From Thalassobacillus devorans (GTDB taxonomy: Bacteria; Bacillota; Bacilli; Bacillales; Halobacillaceae): a stretch of DNA of 64,000 nt. Below are positions 42,259-52,765 of this stretch, piece by piece. The DNA lies in assembly GCF_900176565.1 (NCBI RefSeq), contig NZ_FXEH01000005.1, forward strand, positions 186,001 through 250,000, given 5' to 3'. The notes beneath the pieces were generated by a model. The model made no database searches, was not told the DNA's origin, and was given only the letters and a program-made list of their open reading frames with translations. The translations under genes were made by a program, and so were the position numbers. The first letter of the stretch is position 1; each line of letters starts with the position of its first letter.

Positions 42259-43974
42259 ATGAGTCACATCAAAGGGATTGCAGCTTCCAGTGGTATTGCT
42301 ATCGCAAAGGTATACCGCCTGGAGGCTCCAGACCTTTCCTATAATAAAAATAACGTCGACGTTCCGGAAGATGAAGTGAAACGGTTGCATGAGGCATTGG
42401 ACATTTCCAAGTCTGAACTTGAGAAAATTAAGGCACATACGAAGAAATCACTTGGAGATGAGCATGCAGAAATTTTTTCTGCCCACCTGCTGGTACTAAG
42501 CGATCCTGAATTGATTCAGCCAATAGAGGATAAAATCAAATCTGAAAATGTCAATGCTGAAGCAGCGTTGGATGAGACAGCGAATATGTTCATCGATATG
42601 TTCAAAAACATGGATAATGAATACATGCGCGAACGTGCCGCCGATATCCAGGATGTCACCAAACGTGTCATGGCTCACCTGTTGGGGGTTACGTTCCCGG
42701 ATCCGGCTTTAATCAATGAAGAAGTTGTTATTGTAGCAGACGATCTCACCCCTTCAGATACTGCACAATTGAACAAACAGTATGTCAAAGGGTTTACGAC
42801 AGATATCGGAGGTCGTACTTCCCACTCAGCTATCATGGCACGCTCCCTGGAAATTCCTGCGGTAGTTGGAACAAAAGAAATCACCAGTAAAGCTGAAAAG
42901 GATGAAACAATCATTGTTGACGGTATTGATGGTGATGTCATTGTAAATCCTTCCGAGGAAGAATTGGAATCTTATCAACAGAAAATGAACGATTTTGAAA
43001 AACAAAAACAAGAATGGGCGAAGCTCAAGGATGAGCCAACCGTCACAGCGGATGGAACGCACGTCGAGCTTGCAGCAAATATTGGTACACCAGATGATGT
43101 TGAAGGTGTATTGAATAATGGTGGCGAAGGGGTCGGTCTTTACCGTACCGAATTCCTTTATATGGGGAAAAGTCAACTACCAACGGAGGAAGAGCAGTTC
43201 GGTGCCTATAAATCCGTACTAGAGCAAATGGGAGACAAGCCTGTTGTCGTACGTACACTCGACATCGGCGGTGACAAGGAGTTGGATTACCTTGATCTTC
43301 CGAAAGAATTGAATCCATTTTTAGGCTTCCGCGCCATCCGTCTCTGCCTGGAACGCGATGATATTTTCCGTACCCAATTACGCGCACTTTTGCGTGCCAG
43401 TGTGCACGGTAACCTGAAAATCATGTTCCCTATGATCGCTACATTGGAAGAATTCCGTGAAGCGAAAAACATGCTGGACGAAGAAAAGTTGAAACTGAAA
43501 GAAGCAGGCCATGACATTTCCGATGATATTGAAGTTGGTATCATGGTTGAAATTCCCGCGACTGCGATGATTGCACGCCAGTTCGCTAAAGAGGTTGACT
43601 TCTTCAGCATCGGAACAAATGACCTGATTCAGTATACAATGGCTGCCGACCGTATGAATGAACGGGTTTCCTACTTGTATCAGCCATACAATCCGGCGAT
43701 ATTGAACTTGATCAACAATGTTATCGAAGCTGCTCACGCAGAAGAAAAATGGGCAGGCATGTGCGGCGAAATGGCCGGAGACGCTATAGCTATTCCTATC
43801 CTGCTTGGATTGGGACTTGATGAATTCAGTATGAGCGCAACATCCATTCTTCCTGCACGTACACAGTTGAAGGACTTATCCAGAGAGGAAATGGCTTCTT
43901 ATAAAGACACCTTGCTCTCTATGGGTACAGCAGATGAAGTTGTGGCATTCATTAAAGAAAAAACAAATCAATAA
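42259..43974 (+). CDS. ptsI: PTS enzyme I (phosphoenolpyruvate-protein phosphotransferase)
   Basis: A 571-residue cytoplasmic enzyme passing phosphate from PEP to HPr. The active His189 is in [16 protein letters not shown]; the PEP-binding C-terminal domain has [37 protein letters not shown] and the catalytic Cys in [14 protein letters not shown]. Starts 4 bases after ptsH, with GGGGGA as RBS. Confidence 0.97.
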   Translation: MSHIKGIAASSGIAIAKVYRLEAPDLSYNKNNVDVPEDEVKRLHEALDISKSELEKIKAHTKKSLGDEHAEIFSAHLLVLSDPELIQPIEDKIKSENVNAEAALDETANMFIDMFKNMDNEYMRERAADIQDVTKRVMAHLLGVTFPDPALINEEVVIVADDLTPSDTAQLNKQYVKGFTTDIGGRTSHSAIMARSLEIPAVVGTKEITSKAEKDETIIVDGIDGDVIVNPSEEELESYQQKMNDFEKQKQEWAKLKDEPTVTADGTHVELAANIGTPDDVEGVLNNGGEGVGLYRTEFLYMGKSQLPTEEEQFGAYKSVLEQMGDKPVVVRTLDIGGDKELDYLDLPKELNPFLGFRAIRLCLERDDIFRTQLRALLRASVHGNLKIMFPMIATLEEFREAKNMLDEEKLKLKEAGHDISDDIEVGIMVEIPATAMIARQFAKEVDFFSIGTNDLIQYTMAADRMNERVSYLYQPYNPAILNLINNVIEAAHAEEKWAGMCGEMAGDAIAIPILLGLGLDEFSMSATSILPARTQLKDLSREEMASYKDTLLSMGTADEVVAFIKEKTNQ

Positions 43975-44004
43975 TAGTAATTTGTGGGTAATAATGACAC
44001 AATA

Positions 44005-44043
44005 AATGAAAAAGAAGGGGATCCGCTCTCCTTCTTTTTCATT
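44005..44043 (+). terminator. Terminator of the fru-pts operon
   Basis: AATGAAAAAGAAGG / CCTTCTTTTTCATT hairpin 30 bases after the ptsI stop. Confidence 0.85.
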
Positions 44044-44070
44044 CATCTTTTTAATGAAAGAAGTGTTAAC

Positions 44071-44244
44071 ATGACTTATACAATTATCATCATTGTTTCC
44101 ATCCTCATTGTTTTGGGAATTGCTGCCGCTTTCGGTTTCGCTGTCAACTCTGGCTACAATTATAAGCACACGGTAGATCCACTTCCAGATAATGAAGATA
44201 ACAACCCTGAACATAAAACTGAAAATGAAGCTCCAAAAAGCTGA
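44071..44244 (+). CDS. YtzI-like small membrane protein
   Basis: A 57-residue protein: one N-terminal membrane helix (YTIIIIVSILIVLGIAAAFGFAV) followed by SGYNYKHTVDPLPDNEDN, which matches the KHTxDPL motif I recall from YtzI of Bacilli. Function unknown. The start at 44071 is preceded by GAAAGAAGTG. The stop lies inside the stem of the following terminator. Confidence 0.7.
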   Translation: MTYTIIIIVSILIVLGIAAAFGFAVNSGYNYKHTVDPLPDNEDNNPEHKTENEAPKS

Positions 44245-44271
44245 CACTTTCCTGGAAGGCGTCAGCTTTTT
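44235..44271. terminator. Bidirectional terminator between ytzI-like gene and cysI
   Basis: AAAAAGCTGAC / GTCAGCTTTTT, ending the small gene and, on the minus strand, the nine-gene cys operon. Confidence 0.85.
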
Positions 44272-44276
44272 GTGTT

Positions 44277-45992
44277 TCACTTATGGAAATCAAGGCCCGA
44301 ATGAACCTCTTCTACATACCCAGCACGGATTACAAAATCTCCGAAATGTTCTTTGTCCTCTTTCTTCTCTGCATAATCGAACAATATAGGTTTTAATTCA
44401 GCAAGAATTTCCTCTTCTCCTATATTTTCACGATAAAGTTTATTTAAACGGTCGCCAGTGAAACCGGCACCCAAATACATATTATATTTACCTGGTGCTT
44501 TTCCGATGAAGGCAATCTCACCCAATGCAGGTCGTGAGCATCCATTGGGACAGCCTGACATTCGGATGACTATTTCTTCCTCTTCAAGACCTGCTTCTTT
44601 CAGAATATCTTCGATTTTATCCAGCAGCACAGGCAGGTAACGTTCGGACTCCGCCATTGCCAAACCGCAGGTAGGCAGAGCAACACAAGACATAGAATTT
44701 CTACGCAGTGCAGAATTCTCTTTACCATCGGTCAAACCGTATTTTTGGACAAGTGAATCAATTTCCCGTTTCTTTTCTTCCGTCACATTGGCAATGATTA
44801 CATTCTGGTTCGGAGTAAGCCGAAAATCACCCGTATGAACTTTGGCAATTTCTCTTAAGCCCGTTTTCAGGGACTGTTCATGGCTATCCTGAATCCTTCC
44901 ATTCTGGATGAACAATGTCAAATGCCATTTCCCATCACCTTTCATCCATCCATAACGGTCACCGTTATTTTCAAAGTAATACGGATGCTCTTCTGCCAGC
45001 TCCCATCCCAGTCTATCGTTCAATTCCCTGATTAGCCAATCCACTCCATGTGCATCAATCGTATATTTAAACCGGGCATTTTTCCGCTCGGAGCGGTTTC
45101 CATAATCGCGCTGGATGGTAATGATGGTTTCCGCAACCTCTGTAATCTTATCAGCAGGACAAAAGCCGATGACACGCCCCAATTGAGGGTATGTGTTTGT
45201 ATCGCCATGAGTCATCCCCATGCCGCCACCTGCAGTTACATTAAATCCTTTTAATTTGCCTGCTTCCACAATCGCAATAAATCCTAAATCCTGCGAAAAC
45301 ACATCAATATCATTAGAAGGAGGCACCGCGATTCCGATTTTAAATTTTCTTGGCAGATAGTATTTACCATACATTGGCTCGATTTCTTCAGGTTCCCGGC
45401 TGTCGGCTACTTTTTCCTCATCCAGCCAAATCTCATGGTAAGCTTTCGTTTTCGGAAGAAGATGATCGCTTAATTCCTTCGCAAGATCATAGACCTCTGC
45501 ATGGGTTTCTGACTGGTATGGCTGAACATTACACATGACATTACGGTTGACGTCACCACAAGCAGCTATGGTATCCATTAGCGACTGATTCATCTTTTGA
45601 AGACTTTTCTTCATATTCCATTTTAAAACTCCATGCAGCTGGAACGTCTGACGAGTGGTCAGTTTGAGTGTCCCATTTGCATAATGGTCAGCTATCTCAT
45701 CCATGGTAAGCCATTGATCCGGCGTTGCTAAGCCCCCTGGGAGACGGACACGCACCATGAATTGGTAAGCTGGCTCCAGCTTCTGCTTTCTACGTTCATT
45801 CCGTACATCCCGGTCATCCTGCTGATAGCTGCCATGAAATTTCAACAGCTTGGCATCTTCATCCTTTATTCCCGCTGTAAGCGGGTCGGAAAAGCTTTCG
45901 GTAATTGTACCCCGGAGATAGTCGCTTTCTTCTTTTATATTCTCCATTTCACTGGGCGGGCCATGTTGTTGCTTCTTTTTCTGGTCTGTCAT
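44277..45992 (-). CDS. cysI: Assimilatory sulfite reductase (NADPH) hemoprotein beta subunit
   Basis: A 571-residue enzyme reducing sulfite to sulfide with six electrons. The siroheme/4Fe-4S cysteines are in [14 protein letters not shown] (about 430) and [17 protein letters not shown] (about 480), and the substrate-binding region [15 protein letters not shown] and [11 protein letters not shown] are present. RBS AAGGGGAAGGAG. It receives electrons from CysJ, encoded 34 bases upstream, and siroheme made by enzymes of the same operon. Confidence 0.97.
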   Translation of the reverse strand: MTDQKKKQQHGPPSEMENIKEESDYLRGTITESFSDPLTAGIKDEDAKLLKFHGSYQQDDRDVRNERRKQKLEPAYQFMVRVRLPGGLATPDQWLTMDEIADHYANGTLKLTTRQTFQLHGVLKWNMKKSLQKMNQSLMDTIAACGDVNRNVMCNVQPYQSETHAEVYDLAKELSDHLLPKTKAYHEIWLDEEKVADSREPEEIEPMYGKYYLPRKFKIGIAVPPSNDIDVFSQDLGFIAIVEAGKLKGFNVTAGGGMGMTHGDTNTYPQLGRVIGFCPADKITEVAETIITIQRDYGNRSERKNARFKYTIDAHGVDWLIRELNDRLGWELAEEHPYYFENNGDRYGWMKGDGKWHLTLFIQNGRIQDSHEQSLKTGLREIAKVHTGDFRLTPNQNVIIANVTEEKKREIDSLVQKYGLTDGKENSALRRNSMSCVALPTCGLAMAESERYLPVLLDKIEDILKEAGLEEEEIVIRMSGCPNGCSRPALGEIAFIGKAPGKYNMYLGAGFTGDRLNKLYRENIGEEEILAELKPILFDYAEKKEDKEHFGDFVIRAGYVEEVHSGLDFHK

Positions 45993-46026
45993 ACTTAAAC
46001 TCCTTCCCCTTTATGTCCCTGTTTCC

Positions 46027-47868
46027 TTAGTAAACGTCACGCTGGTATCGTTTTTCCTGCCTCATTTTACTCAGATAATCTTCTGCTTCTTCCTTTTCCA
46101 GACCGCCTTCCTGTGCCAAAACAGTCAGGAGGGCATTTTGAACATCATGAGCCATATGTTTTTCATCGCCGCATACATAGATGACGGCTCCTTCGATCAA
46201 CCATTGGTAAAGTTCTTTGCCTTTTTCCAGCATCCGATGCTGAACATAGATTTTCTCCTCCGTGTCCCGGGAAAATGCGACATCCATCCTGGTAAGCACG
46301 CCTTCCTTCAGCCACTTCTGCCATTCCGTCTGGTAAAGGAAATCTGATCTAAAATGCTGCTCACCGAAAAACAACCAAGTTTTTCCCTCTGCTCCGATTT
46401 CCTCCCGTTCCTCCAGGAATGCCCGATAAGGTGCCACCCCTGTTCCTGCCCCGATCATGATGATAGGAGTATCTGGGTTTTCCGGAAGTTTGAAATTAGG
46501 ATTATGCTGAATGTAGACTGGAAGCGTGTTGCCAGGCTGAGATCGTTCTGCACACTGGACGGAACATACGCCCGATCGGCTTCGCCCATGAGCGTCATAC
46601 CTCAACGCGCCAATGGTAAGATGTACTTCATCCGGATTCGCCTTCAGGCTGCTCGCAATTGAATACAATCGTGGTGGTATTTTCCGTAATATAGTCACGA
46701 ACTCCTGTGGTGAAGCTTGTATTTTATAATCCTGGATAAGATCAAGCAGATCCCTGCCTTCCAGATACTCTTTCAAATCTTCTTTCCGTTCAGGTTCAAG
46801 GAGTGTGTTTAACTGCTCATTACTAGTTAGATCTGCTGCCTGTTCCAGCAACGGTTTCGTCAACCGGGTAATTTCAAAAAAGGAAAGGAGCGCTTCCCGA
46901 ACGGACCTTAATTCCCCTTGTTTATCTACCTGTACCGATTCTTCCGGGCTCCACCCCATTCCTTCTATAAGTTGTTCGACAAGAACAGGGTCATTTTGTG
47001 GAAATATCCCTAAACTATCGCCTGGTTCATACACAAGATTTGAACTTTCAAGATCCAGTTCCAAATGCCGTGTCTCTTTATTTGATCCTCTGCCATTCAG
47101 ATTCAGGTTCTCCAATATTTCTGCATCAAAAGGCTTTTTTCTTGAATAGACCTGTTCGGAAGACGCCTCAGCTACTGTTGCTTGAGATGATGTTGCATTT
47201 CCTTGCTCTCCCCGGCTTGCATTCAATTTAGTTAATACACCTTCAAACCATTCTTCCGCAGAATCTTCAAAATCGACATCACAATCAACTCGGGGATGAA
47301 GCCTTTCTGCTCCTAATTCTTCCAGACGTTTATCAAAATCTTTTCCCGTCTGACAGAAATATTCGTAAGAACTGTCTCCAAGGGAAAGAACAGAGAAACG
47401 GACATCTTGAAGCTTTGGAGCCCGTTTACTATGGAGAAATTCGTAGAATGAAAGTGCATTATCCGGTGGATCTCCTTCACCATGGGTGCTGGCGATGATC
47501 AATAAATCCTCTGCATCCTTAATGGACTTCGGTTTGAAGTCATCCATGGAAGAAAGTGTGACCGTATAATCTTTTTCTTCCAGTTTTTTCGTCAATTCAT
47601 CCGCAAGCCCCTGCCCATTCCCTGTTTGGGAACCAAAAAGGACCGTTACTTCACGGACAGCAGCCGCTGCCTCTTCAACCGAAGCAGGTGCAGTTGACGA
47701 ACCCTCACGGACAGGCCCCTCCATTGTTGCTGCTGATTCCCCGCCAAAAGAAGCAGACAGACAACCGCTTAACCATATTTTCTGCGCCTCTGTCAATGTT
47801 GGCAAAAGGCGGTTCAGATATTCTACCTGCTCTTTAGTAAATGGACTATTCTCTACCTGAAACTGCAA
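46027..47868 (-). CDS. cysJ: Sulfite reductase (NADPH) flavoprotein alpha subunit
   Basis: A 613-residue diflavin reductase. The flavodoxin-like FMN domain (about 75-220) has VTVLFGSQTGNGQGLADEL, ASTHGEGDPPDNAL and LGDSSYEYFCQTGKDFD; then come the FAD domain (about 245-460, with RLYSIASS and GVCSVQ) and the NADPH domain (about 465-613: MIGAGTGVAPYRAFLEER, YVCGDEKHMAHDV, ending YQRDVY). It passes electrons from NADPH to CysI. The start is most likely TTG 47868, with GTGAGGTGG upstream; the longer frame has no RBS. Confidence 0.96.
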   Translation of the reverse strand: MQFQVENSPFTKEQVEYLNRLLPTLTEAQKIWLSGCLSASFGGESAATMEGPVREGSSTAPASVEEAAAAVREVTVLFGSQTGNGQGLADELTKKLEEKDYTVTLSSMDDFKPKSIKDAEDLLIIASTHGEGDPPDNALSFYEFLHSKRAPKLQDVRFSVLSLGDSSYEYFCQTGKDFDKRLEELGAERLHPRVDCDVDFEDSAEEWFEGVLTKLNASRGEQGNATSSQATVAEASSEQVYSRKKPFDAEILENLNLNGRGSNKETRHLELDLESSNLVYEPGDSLGIFPQNDPVLVEQLIEGMGWSPEESVQVDKQGELRSVREALLSFFEITRLTKPLLEQAADLTSNEQLNTLLEPERKEDLKEYLEGRDLLDLIQDYKIQASPQEFVTILRKIPPRLYSIASSLKANPDEVHLTIGALRYDAHGRSRSGVCSVQCAERSQPGNTLPVYIQHNPNFKLPENPDTPIIMIGAGTGVAPYRAFLEEREEIGAEGKTWLFFGEQHFRSDFLYQTEWQKWLKEGVLTRMDVAFSRDTEEKIYVQHRMLEKGKELYQWLIEGAVIYVCGDEKHMAHDVQNALLTVLAQEGGLEKEEAEDYLSKMRQEKRYQRDVY

Positions 47869-47931
47869 AACTATCCACCTCACAAAAATTAATCTTTTTA
47901 TACTGCAAATACTGCTTAACCTTTAACCTAG

Positions 47932-48735
47932 TCACGGGCTTTGTGCTTGCCGATAGTGGTGGTCAATGGCCACTACCATCGCCCCCATTTTAGAATCAAC
48001 AGGCTGAAGAACGTCAGTAATGCCTTGTGCCGACAGCTCACCAGCTGTTACTTTCCCGATGGCTGCTGGTAAAACTTTATGGTTGAAGGCTTTCACTAGA
48101 ATTTCACGGCCACTTTCATCATGGAATAAGTTTCTGACCTGGGTTTTACTGGTGAACACCACTGTATCCAGGTAGAGATCCGCAATATCACACTTCAGAC
48201 TATTAATCACTTTATCCAGCGGCTTCTCATAATAATAAGGCTGTGACAGATAAACAGAGTATCCAAGATGATCCAGCGAATCTTTCAATCTGGCATCGTC
48301 CTGGTTATAAGCCTGCAAAAAAATACCTTCCTGATTAGCATTCGTAGCAAAAGCTGAAAGAAGACTTTCCATCGTCCCATCTGGTGAAACAATTTCTGCC
48401 TGGAGAGAATTCTCCTTCAGCCATTGCATTGTTTTCCTTCCTCTGACTGCCAATTGCGCCTGGTGTAATTTGTTGAGAAATTCTTTATGAACCCCTGCTT
48501 TCTTTGCTTCGTCTTCTAGAGTTACCGCTCCTATTCCTGTGGTTAAAACCACCCAGTCAAACGGTTTTTCCAGAAAGTCATGGATGTTCTTCCTGCTCGT
48601 ATCCTCATCCAGATGCTGCATACCCTGTAGCGGGTAGATAACAGGGATGCCGCCTTTATTCCGAATCATTTTGCTGATGACCTCGGCTTTTCTTTCTGCG
48701 GCTATCCCGATACGTCTTCCCTCCAGATTACTCAC
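47932..48735 (-). CDS. hemD: Uroporphyrinogen-III synthase
   Basis: A 267-residue HemD-family protein with two pseudo-symmetric domains: LEGRRIGIAAERKAEVISKMIRNKGGIPVIYPLQG, FDWVVLTTGIGAVTLEDEAKKAG, then DTVVFTSKTQVRNLFHD and LPAAIGKVTAGELSAQGI. It closes hydroxymethylbilane to uroporphyrinogen III. Its place among siroheme genes means it probably boosts precursor supply for sulfite reductase; a second hemD may exist in a hem operon elsewhere. GTG 48735 has GGAGG at 9 bases; GTG 48744 would overlap its own RBS. Confidence 0.85.
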   Translation of the reverse strand: MSNLEGRRIGIAAERKAEVISKMIRNKGGIPVIYPLQGMQHLDEDTSRKNIHDFLEKPFDWVVLTTGIGAVTLEDEAKKAGVHKEFLNKLHQAQLAVRGRKTMQWLKENSLQAEIVSPDGTMESLLSAFATNANQEGIFLQAYNQDDARLKDSLDHLGYSVYLSQPYYYEKPLDKVINSLKCDIADLYLDTVVFTSKTQVRNLFHDESGREILVKAFNHKVLPAAIGKVTAGELSAQGITDVLQPVDSKMGAMVVAIDHHYRQAQSP

Positions 48736-48740
48736 GCTTC

Positions 48741-49391
48741 TCACCCTCCTGCTGCCAGTTTCTTAAGCCATAAGATTGTCTGTTGCTGCTTTTCTTCATT
48801 CATAAAGGATTCATCTAAGAGTTCATGAAGAAATTGTCGTTTTTCCTGTTTAGTAAGGAGAGAATTCTTAATCAGCTGTCGGCACTCATATAAAAAATCC
48901 ACATAACCTTCATAATCTGATTCAAATCGATTTTCCAACTCTTCTTTGATTTGAGAAGTAAGCATTGGACTTGCCCCACTAGTCGATACCGCTAGGGTCA
49001 ATTTTCCTCTTGTCAGAAAAGCTGGAAACTGAACATTCCCCCTGCGTGCTTCCCCCGCAGAATTTACGAGCGGCAAACCTGAAGTGGGGTGGGGTACAGA
49101 TAAAATCACTGACGGGTCATTCGTTGCCACGACAGCCATGAATGCTCCTTCAAGATCATCAGGCTCAAAAAACTTCTTTTTCCAATTAACTTTCTTTTGC
49201 TCCCATAACTTTTCTAATCCCGGTTCCAATGAAGGACTGATGACCGTAATTACGGCCCCGCCCTGGAGGAGCACCCTGGCTCTTTTAGCTGCCACCTTTC
49301 CTCCTCCGATAATGACGACGCTCCTGCTGTTGAAGTCGATCATCAATGGCTGGAAATTGACTTCTTGCTGTTCTATGGATTCATTGGGCAT
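48741..49391 (-). CDS. Precorrin-2 dehydrogenase (siroheme synthase N-terminal type)
   Basis: A 216-residue NAD-dependent dehydrogenase converting precorrin-2 to sirohydrochlorin, similar to YlnF/SirC. The Rossmann motif is SVVIIGGGKVAAKRARVLLQGG (about 25-45), and AVVATNDPSV, LPLVNSAGEARRGNVQFPAFLTRGKLTLAVSTSGASPML are family features. It lacks a methyltransferase half, which is encoded separately by the SUMT gene. Overlaps the ferrochelatase gene by 11 bases; GGTGAAAA upstream serves as RBS. Confidence 0.92.
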   Translation of the reverse strand: MPNESIEQQEVNFQPLMIDFNSRSVVIIGGGKVAAKRARVLLQGGAVITVISPSLEPGLEKLWEQKKVNWKKKFFEPDDLEGAFMAVVATNDPSVILSVPHPTSGLPLVNSAGEARRGNVQFPAFLTRGKLTLAVSTSGASPMLTSQIKEELENRFESDYEGYVDFLYECRQLIKNSLLTKQEKRQFLHELLDESFMNEEKQQQTILWLKKLAAGG

Positions 49392-50139
49392 AATTTTTCA
49401 CCTTTTTACCAGGAAGGAGTTCATAGACTCGTTCCGCTAATGCTTCAACCATCATTGGATGATCACCAAGATGATCGCATAAAATCACCTGATGACCGTC
49501 CTTCTGATACTCCCTGACTTTCTTCTGCATCGACTGTATTAAAATGCCAGTGAACCATAGATATGGGACAACAATTGTCTGGCTATAACCTGCTTGAATG
49601 GACTTTTCCAGACCTTTTTCAAAAGAGGGCTGACAGGCAGCCAAGTAACAGGCATCCACATTCATTCCACTAAGTTTTTGGGAAAGCTGCTTCTGAATCT
49701 TCTGTATAGCCGCAGGCGTTTCGGGGTTTCGACTTCCTCTGCCCACCAGGAGAATATTAGCATCTGGACAAATGGGGCCGTGCTTTTCCTTTATACGCTC
49801 GATTAAAATATCAATTAGTCGATCCTGGACTCCCAGCGGTTTACCATATTGAAATTCTATATCAGGATACTTGTTTTTAGCTGCTTCGATTCCCTTAGGT
49901 ATATCTGTATAATAATGGCCTGCACGCAGCAATAATACAGGAATAACTGCAATCTTATCTGCTCCCTTTTCCGCCAGCAGTCTGATTCCTTCCGCCATAT
50001 CCGGTTGTGCCAGTTCCAAGTAACAGATTTCCTGAAGCCCTATCCCCACCTTGGACTGGACAGAGTGAATGCAATCAACTGCTTGTCGTCTTGCCTCCGG
50101 GACCCGGCTGCCATGGCTGACGTATAATATTCCTTGCAT
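49381..50139 (-). CDS. Sirohydrochlorin ferrochelatase (CbiX/SirB family)
   Basis: A 252-residue, two-repeat CbiX protein inserting Fe2+ into sirohydrochlorin to form siroheme, similar to YlnE/SirB. The metal-binding His residues are in ILYVSHGSRVPEARR (about 9) and VIPVLLLRAGHYYTDIP (about 75); the second repeat NILLVGRGSRNPETP is degenerate, as usual in the long form. RBS AAGGAGGG. Starts 21 bases after the SUMT gene. Confidence 0.92.
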   Translation of the reverse strand: MQGILYVSHGSRVPEARRQAVDCIHSVQSKVGIGLQEICYLELAQPDMAEGIRLLAEKGADKIAVIPVLLLRAGHYYTDIPKGIEAAKNKYPDIEFQYGKPLGVQDRLIDILIERIKEKHGPICPDANILLVGRGSRNPETPAAIQKIQKQLSQKLSGMNVDACYLAACQPSFEKGLEKSIQAGYSQTIVVPYLWFTGILIQSMQKKVREYQKDGHQVILCDHLGDHPMMVEALAERVYELLPGKKVKNYAQ

Positions 50140-50160
50140 AATGACCGGCCCTCCTTATTC

Positions 50161-50928
50161 CTACCCGACAACAGTCTTTGTTTCGTCTGGTTGCAGCTGC
50201 TCGAACCATTGTAACTGATCACGAAGCTTTACTACTTCCCCCACAATGATCATAGCCGGGTTCTTTATCCCTTTCGCTTTTTGTATGATATCTTCCAATG
50301 TACCCGTCACTGTGAGCTGATCATCGGTTGTGCCCGCCTGCACAAGGGCCACAGGGGTTTTACTATGACATCCGTTTCGAATCAGCATCTCACAGATTTT
50401 TGGCAGTTTGTTTACACCCATATAGATGCAAAGCGTATCCATGCATTTTACAACGTGACTCCAATACGATTCTTCTTCTGGACCGAGCTTGCTTACTCCG
50501 GAAATAAAAGCGACAGAAGAACTGTAATCACGATGGGTGACAGGGATTCCGGCATAAGCGGGAGCAGCGACCCCTGAGGTAATCCCTGGGACAATTTCGA
50601 AGGGTATCCTTCGTTTGGCAAGCTCCCTGGCCTCCTCTCCTCCTCTGCCGAAGATGAATGGGTCGCCTCCTTTTAGACGCGTGACTGTTTTTCCTTGTAA
50701 GGCGAACTTGCAAAGCAGTCCATTAATGCTCTCCTGGGTCAGTGAATGATTATCTGGACTTTTCCCGCAGTAAATAAGTTCAGCATAATCTGGAGCTTCC
50801 TCAAGAAGCTGTTCATTAATCAACCGGTCGTACAATATTACGTCTGACTGCTGGATTGCTTTCAGTCCTTTAACGGTAATCAGATCAAGTTCCCCAGGAC
50901 CTGCCCCGACCAAAAATACTTTTTTCAT
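50161..50928 (-). CDS. Uroporphyrinogen-III C-methyltransferase (SUMT)
   Basis: A 255-residue SAM-dependent methyltransferase making precorrin-2, similar to YlnD/CobA. VFLVGAGPGELDLITVKGLKAIQQSDVILYDRL is the N-terminal SAM-binding strand, TRLKGGDPFIFGRGGEEA (about 82-99) and FEIVPGITSGVAAPAYAGIPVTHRDYSSSVAFI (about 108-140) are diagnostic. Together with the next two genes it forms the complete path from uroporphyrinogen III to siroheme. RBS AAGGAGTG. Confidence 0.95.
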   Translation of the reverse strand: MKKVFLVGAGPGELDLITVKGLKAIQQSDVILYDRLINEQLLEEAPDYAELIYCGKSPDNHSLTQESINGLLCKFALQGKTVTRLKGGDPFIFGRGGEEARELAKRRIPFEIVPGITSGVAAPAYAGIPVTHRDYSSSVAFISGVSKLGPEEESYWSHVVKCMDTLCIYMGVNKLPKICEMLIRNGCHSKTPVALVQAGTTDDQLTVTGTLEDIIQKAKGIKNPAMIIVGEVVKLRDQLQWFEQLQPDETKTVVG

Positions 50929-50978
50929 CGTAAATCATCACTCCTTTTCCCCAAACCAAAACTTATTATTTGGCATCC

Positions 50979-51572
50979 TTACAGCCATTCATTTTTCTCG
51001 AGAAAAGAAATGAGCTGCTCTGCACATTCATCTACACTGTATGCGTTCGATTCCAGTACCAGTTCTGGCGAAGCCGGTGACTCATATGGGGAATCAATTC
51101 CCGTAAATCCTTTTATTTCTCCAGTTCTTGCTTTTTTATAGAGGCCTTTCGGATCCCTGGACTCGCATTCGGACAGCGGGCAGTCGACATGCACCTCCAG
51201 AAAGTCACCAGGATCGATGATATTCCGTACACGGTCCCTGTCTTCCTGATACGGAGAGATAAATGCGGTCAAAACAATGGTCCCGCTGTCTGCGAACAGC
51301 TTGGCGACTTCCCCGATTCTTCTTATGTTTTCTTTTCGATCCTCAGGTTTAAACCCCAGGTCCGCATTCAACCCATGTCGGATATTGTCACCATCCAGAA
51401 TATAACTTTGAATACCTCTTTCATACAGCTTCTTATTCACTTGATTGGCAATACTTGATTTGCCTGAACCAGACAGCCCGGTAAGCCAGACTACTCCACT
51501 GTGGTGTCCGTTTTTGCTCCGGTAATCCTTCGTTTCAATTGTCGCTTGGTGCCAGACTATATTCGAATTCAA
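50979..51572 (-). CDS. cysC: Adenylylsulfate kinase
   Basis: A 197-residue APS kinase forming PAPS. Walker A is WLTGLSGSGKSSIANQV (about 28-45), then LDGDNIRHGLNADLGFKPEDRKENIRRIGEV, FISPYQEDRDRVR and the lid region DPKGLYKKARTGEIKGFTGIDSPYE. The start is TTG 51572 with AAGGGTGAG upstream, 5 bases after sat. As in B. subtilis, both APS kinase and a 4Fe-4S-type reductase are present. Confidence 0.95.
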   Translation of the reverse strand: MNSNIVWHQATIETKDYRSKNGHHSGVVWLTGLSGSGKSSIANQVNKKLYERGIQSYILDGDNIRHGLNADLGFKPEDRKENIRRIGEVAKLFADSGTIVLTAFISPYQEDRDRVRNIIDPGDFLEVHVDCPLSECESRDPKGLYKKARTGEIKGFTGIDSPYESPASPELVLESNAYSVDECAEQLISFLEKNEWL

Positions 51573-51577
51573 TCAGC

Positions 51578-52735
51578 TCACCCTTCCTGTCCTTGCTTTA
51601 CAGTCTTCTGGCTGTTCAATCCATTGATCAGTATTTCGACGACTTCAGGACGACTGAATGTTTTCGGAGGTTTTTCCCCATTTCTTAACAGCTCCCGTAC
51701 TTTTGTCCCCGACAATATAACGTGCTGGTCGTCATCATGTGGGCACGTTTTATGAGAAGCCATCCCCTCACATGCCAGGCAGTAAAAGCTATGTTCAAAA
51801 AAGAGTGGGGTGATTCCAAGCTCTTCGGGTTCAAAATTTCTGAAGATCTTCTGTGCATCGTAAGTGCCATAGTAATCACCCACACCGGCGTGGTCACGCC
51901 CGACTATAAAGTGGGTACATCCGAAATTTTTCCTGACTAGTGCATGGAATATCGCTTCCCTGGGACCTGCGTAACGCATTGCCGCATTAAAGACTGCGAG
52001 AGTAACGCGGCCTTCAGGATAATAGTTTTTTAATAGCACCTGGTAGCTTTCCATCCTGACATCACTTGGAATATCATCACTCTTTGTTTCGCCGACTAAC
52101 GGATTGAGGAATAATCCATCGACCGTTTCCAAGGCTGCTTTTTGAATATATTCGTGAGCCCTGTGGACAGGGTTTCTAGTTTGAAAGCCGACCACACGTT
52201 TCCACCCTGACTCCTTGAATAAAGCTCTCGTCTCGGCAGGATCTAAGTAGAATTTCCCCTCATGTTCTCGTTGTGGTCTTTGAAGCAATTGAATCTTTCC
52301 AGCTACATAAAAATCAGGCCGGTCAAATAGTTTTTTAACTCCTGGATGTTCATAATCAGAAGTTAAGTATACTTGCTTAGCTTCCTGCTCTTTATCGGGC
52401 TGATAAACCTCTTCGACTTTTATCAACCCATATACGGTATCCTCTTTATACAGCTCTGCTACCTCTCCTCTGTTCAAGCGCTCCGCCTGCTCCCGGCCGA
52501 CCGGTAAAGTGATGGGAAGGCTCCAAGGAGTTCCATCCGCCAGTCTCATGCTCTCCACAACAGATTGATAGTCTTCTTTCGTAAGAAATCCTTCAATTGG
52601 GCTATAGGCTCCCGTAGCAATCAGCTCCAGATCGCTTAAAGCCATAGCATCAAGCTCGATACTTGTCGATGCTTCCTCCCAGCTTCCTTTCAGCCGGTTC
52701 ACTAGCGTTCCTCCATGGGGGTCAATAAGTGTCAT
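51578..52735 (-). CDS. sat: Sulfate adenylyltransferase
   Basis: A 385-residue homomeric ATP sulfurylase forming APS from sulfate and ATP. Motifs are [22 protein letters not shown] (about 190-210, with the QTRNP substrate loop) and [21 protein letters not shown] (about 278-298). Near the C-terminus [14 protein letters not shown] contains four metal-like Cys/His residues, as in other Bacillus Sat proteins. RBS AGGAGG. Second gene of the operon. Confidence 0.96.
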   Translation of the reverse strand: MTLIDPHGGTLVNRLKGSWEEASTSIELDAMALSDLELIATGAYSPIEGFLTKEDYQSVVESMRLADGTPWSLPITLPVGREQAERLNRGEVAELYKEDTVYGLIKVEEVYQPDKEQEAKQVYLTSDYEHPGVKKLFDRPDFYVAGKIQLLQRPQREHEGKFYLDPAETRALFKESGWKRVVGFQTRNPVHRAHEYIQKAALETVDGLFLNPLVGETKSDDIPSDVRMESYQVLLKNYYPEGRVTLAVFNAAMRYAGPREAIFHALVRKNFGCTHFIVGRDHAGVGDYYGTYDAQKIFRNFEPEELGITPLFFEHSFYCLACEGMASHKTCPHDDDQHVILSGTKVRELLRNGEKPPKTFSRPEVVEILINGLNSQKTVKQGQEG

Positions 52736-52765
52736 GAATAGTTCCTCCTTATGTCAGGTTTATGT

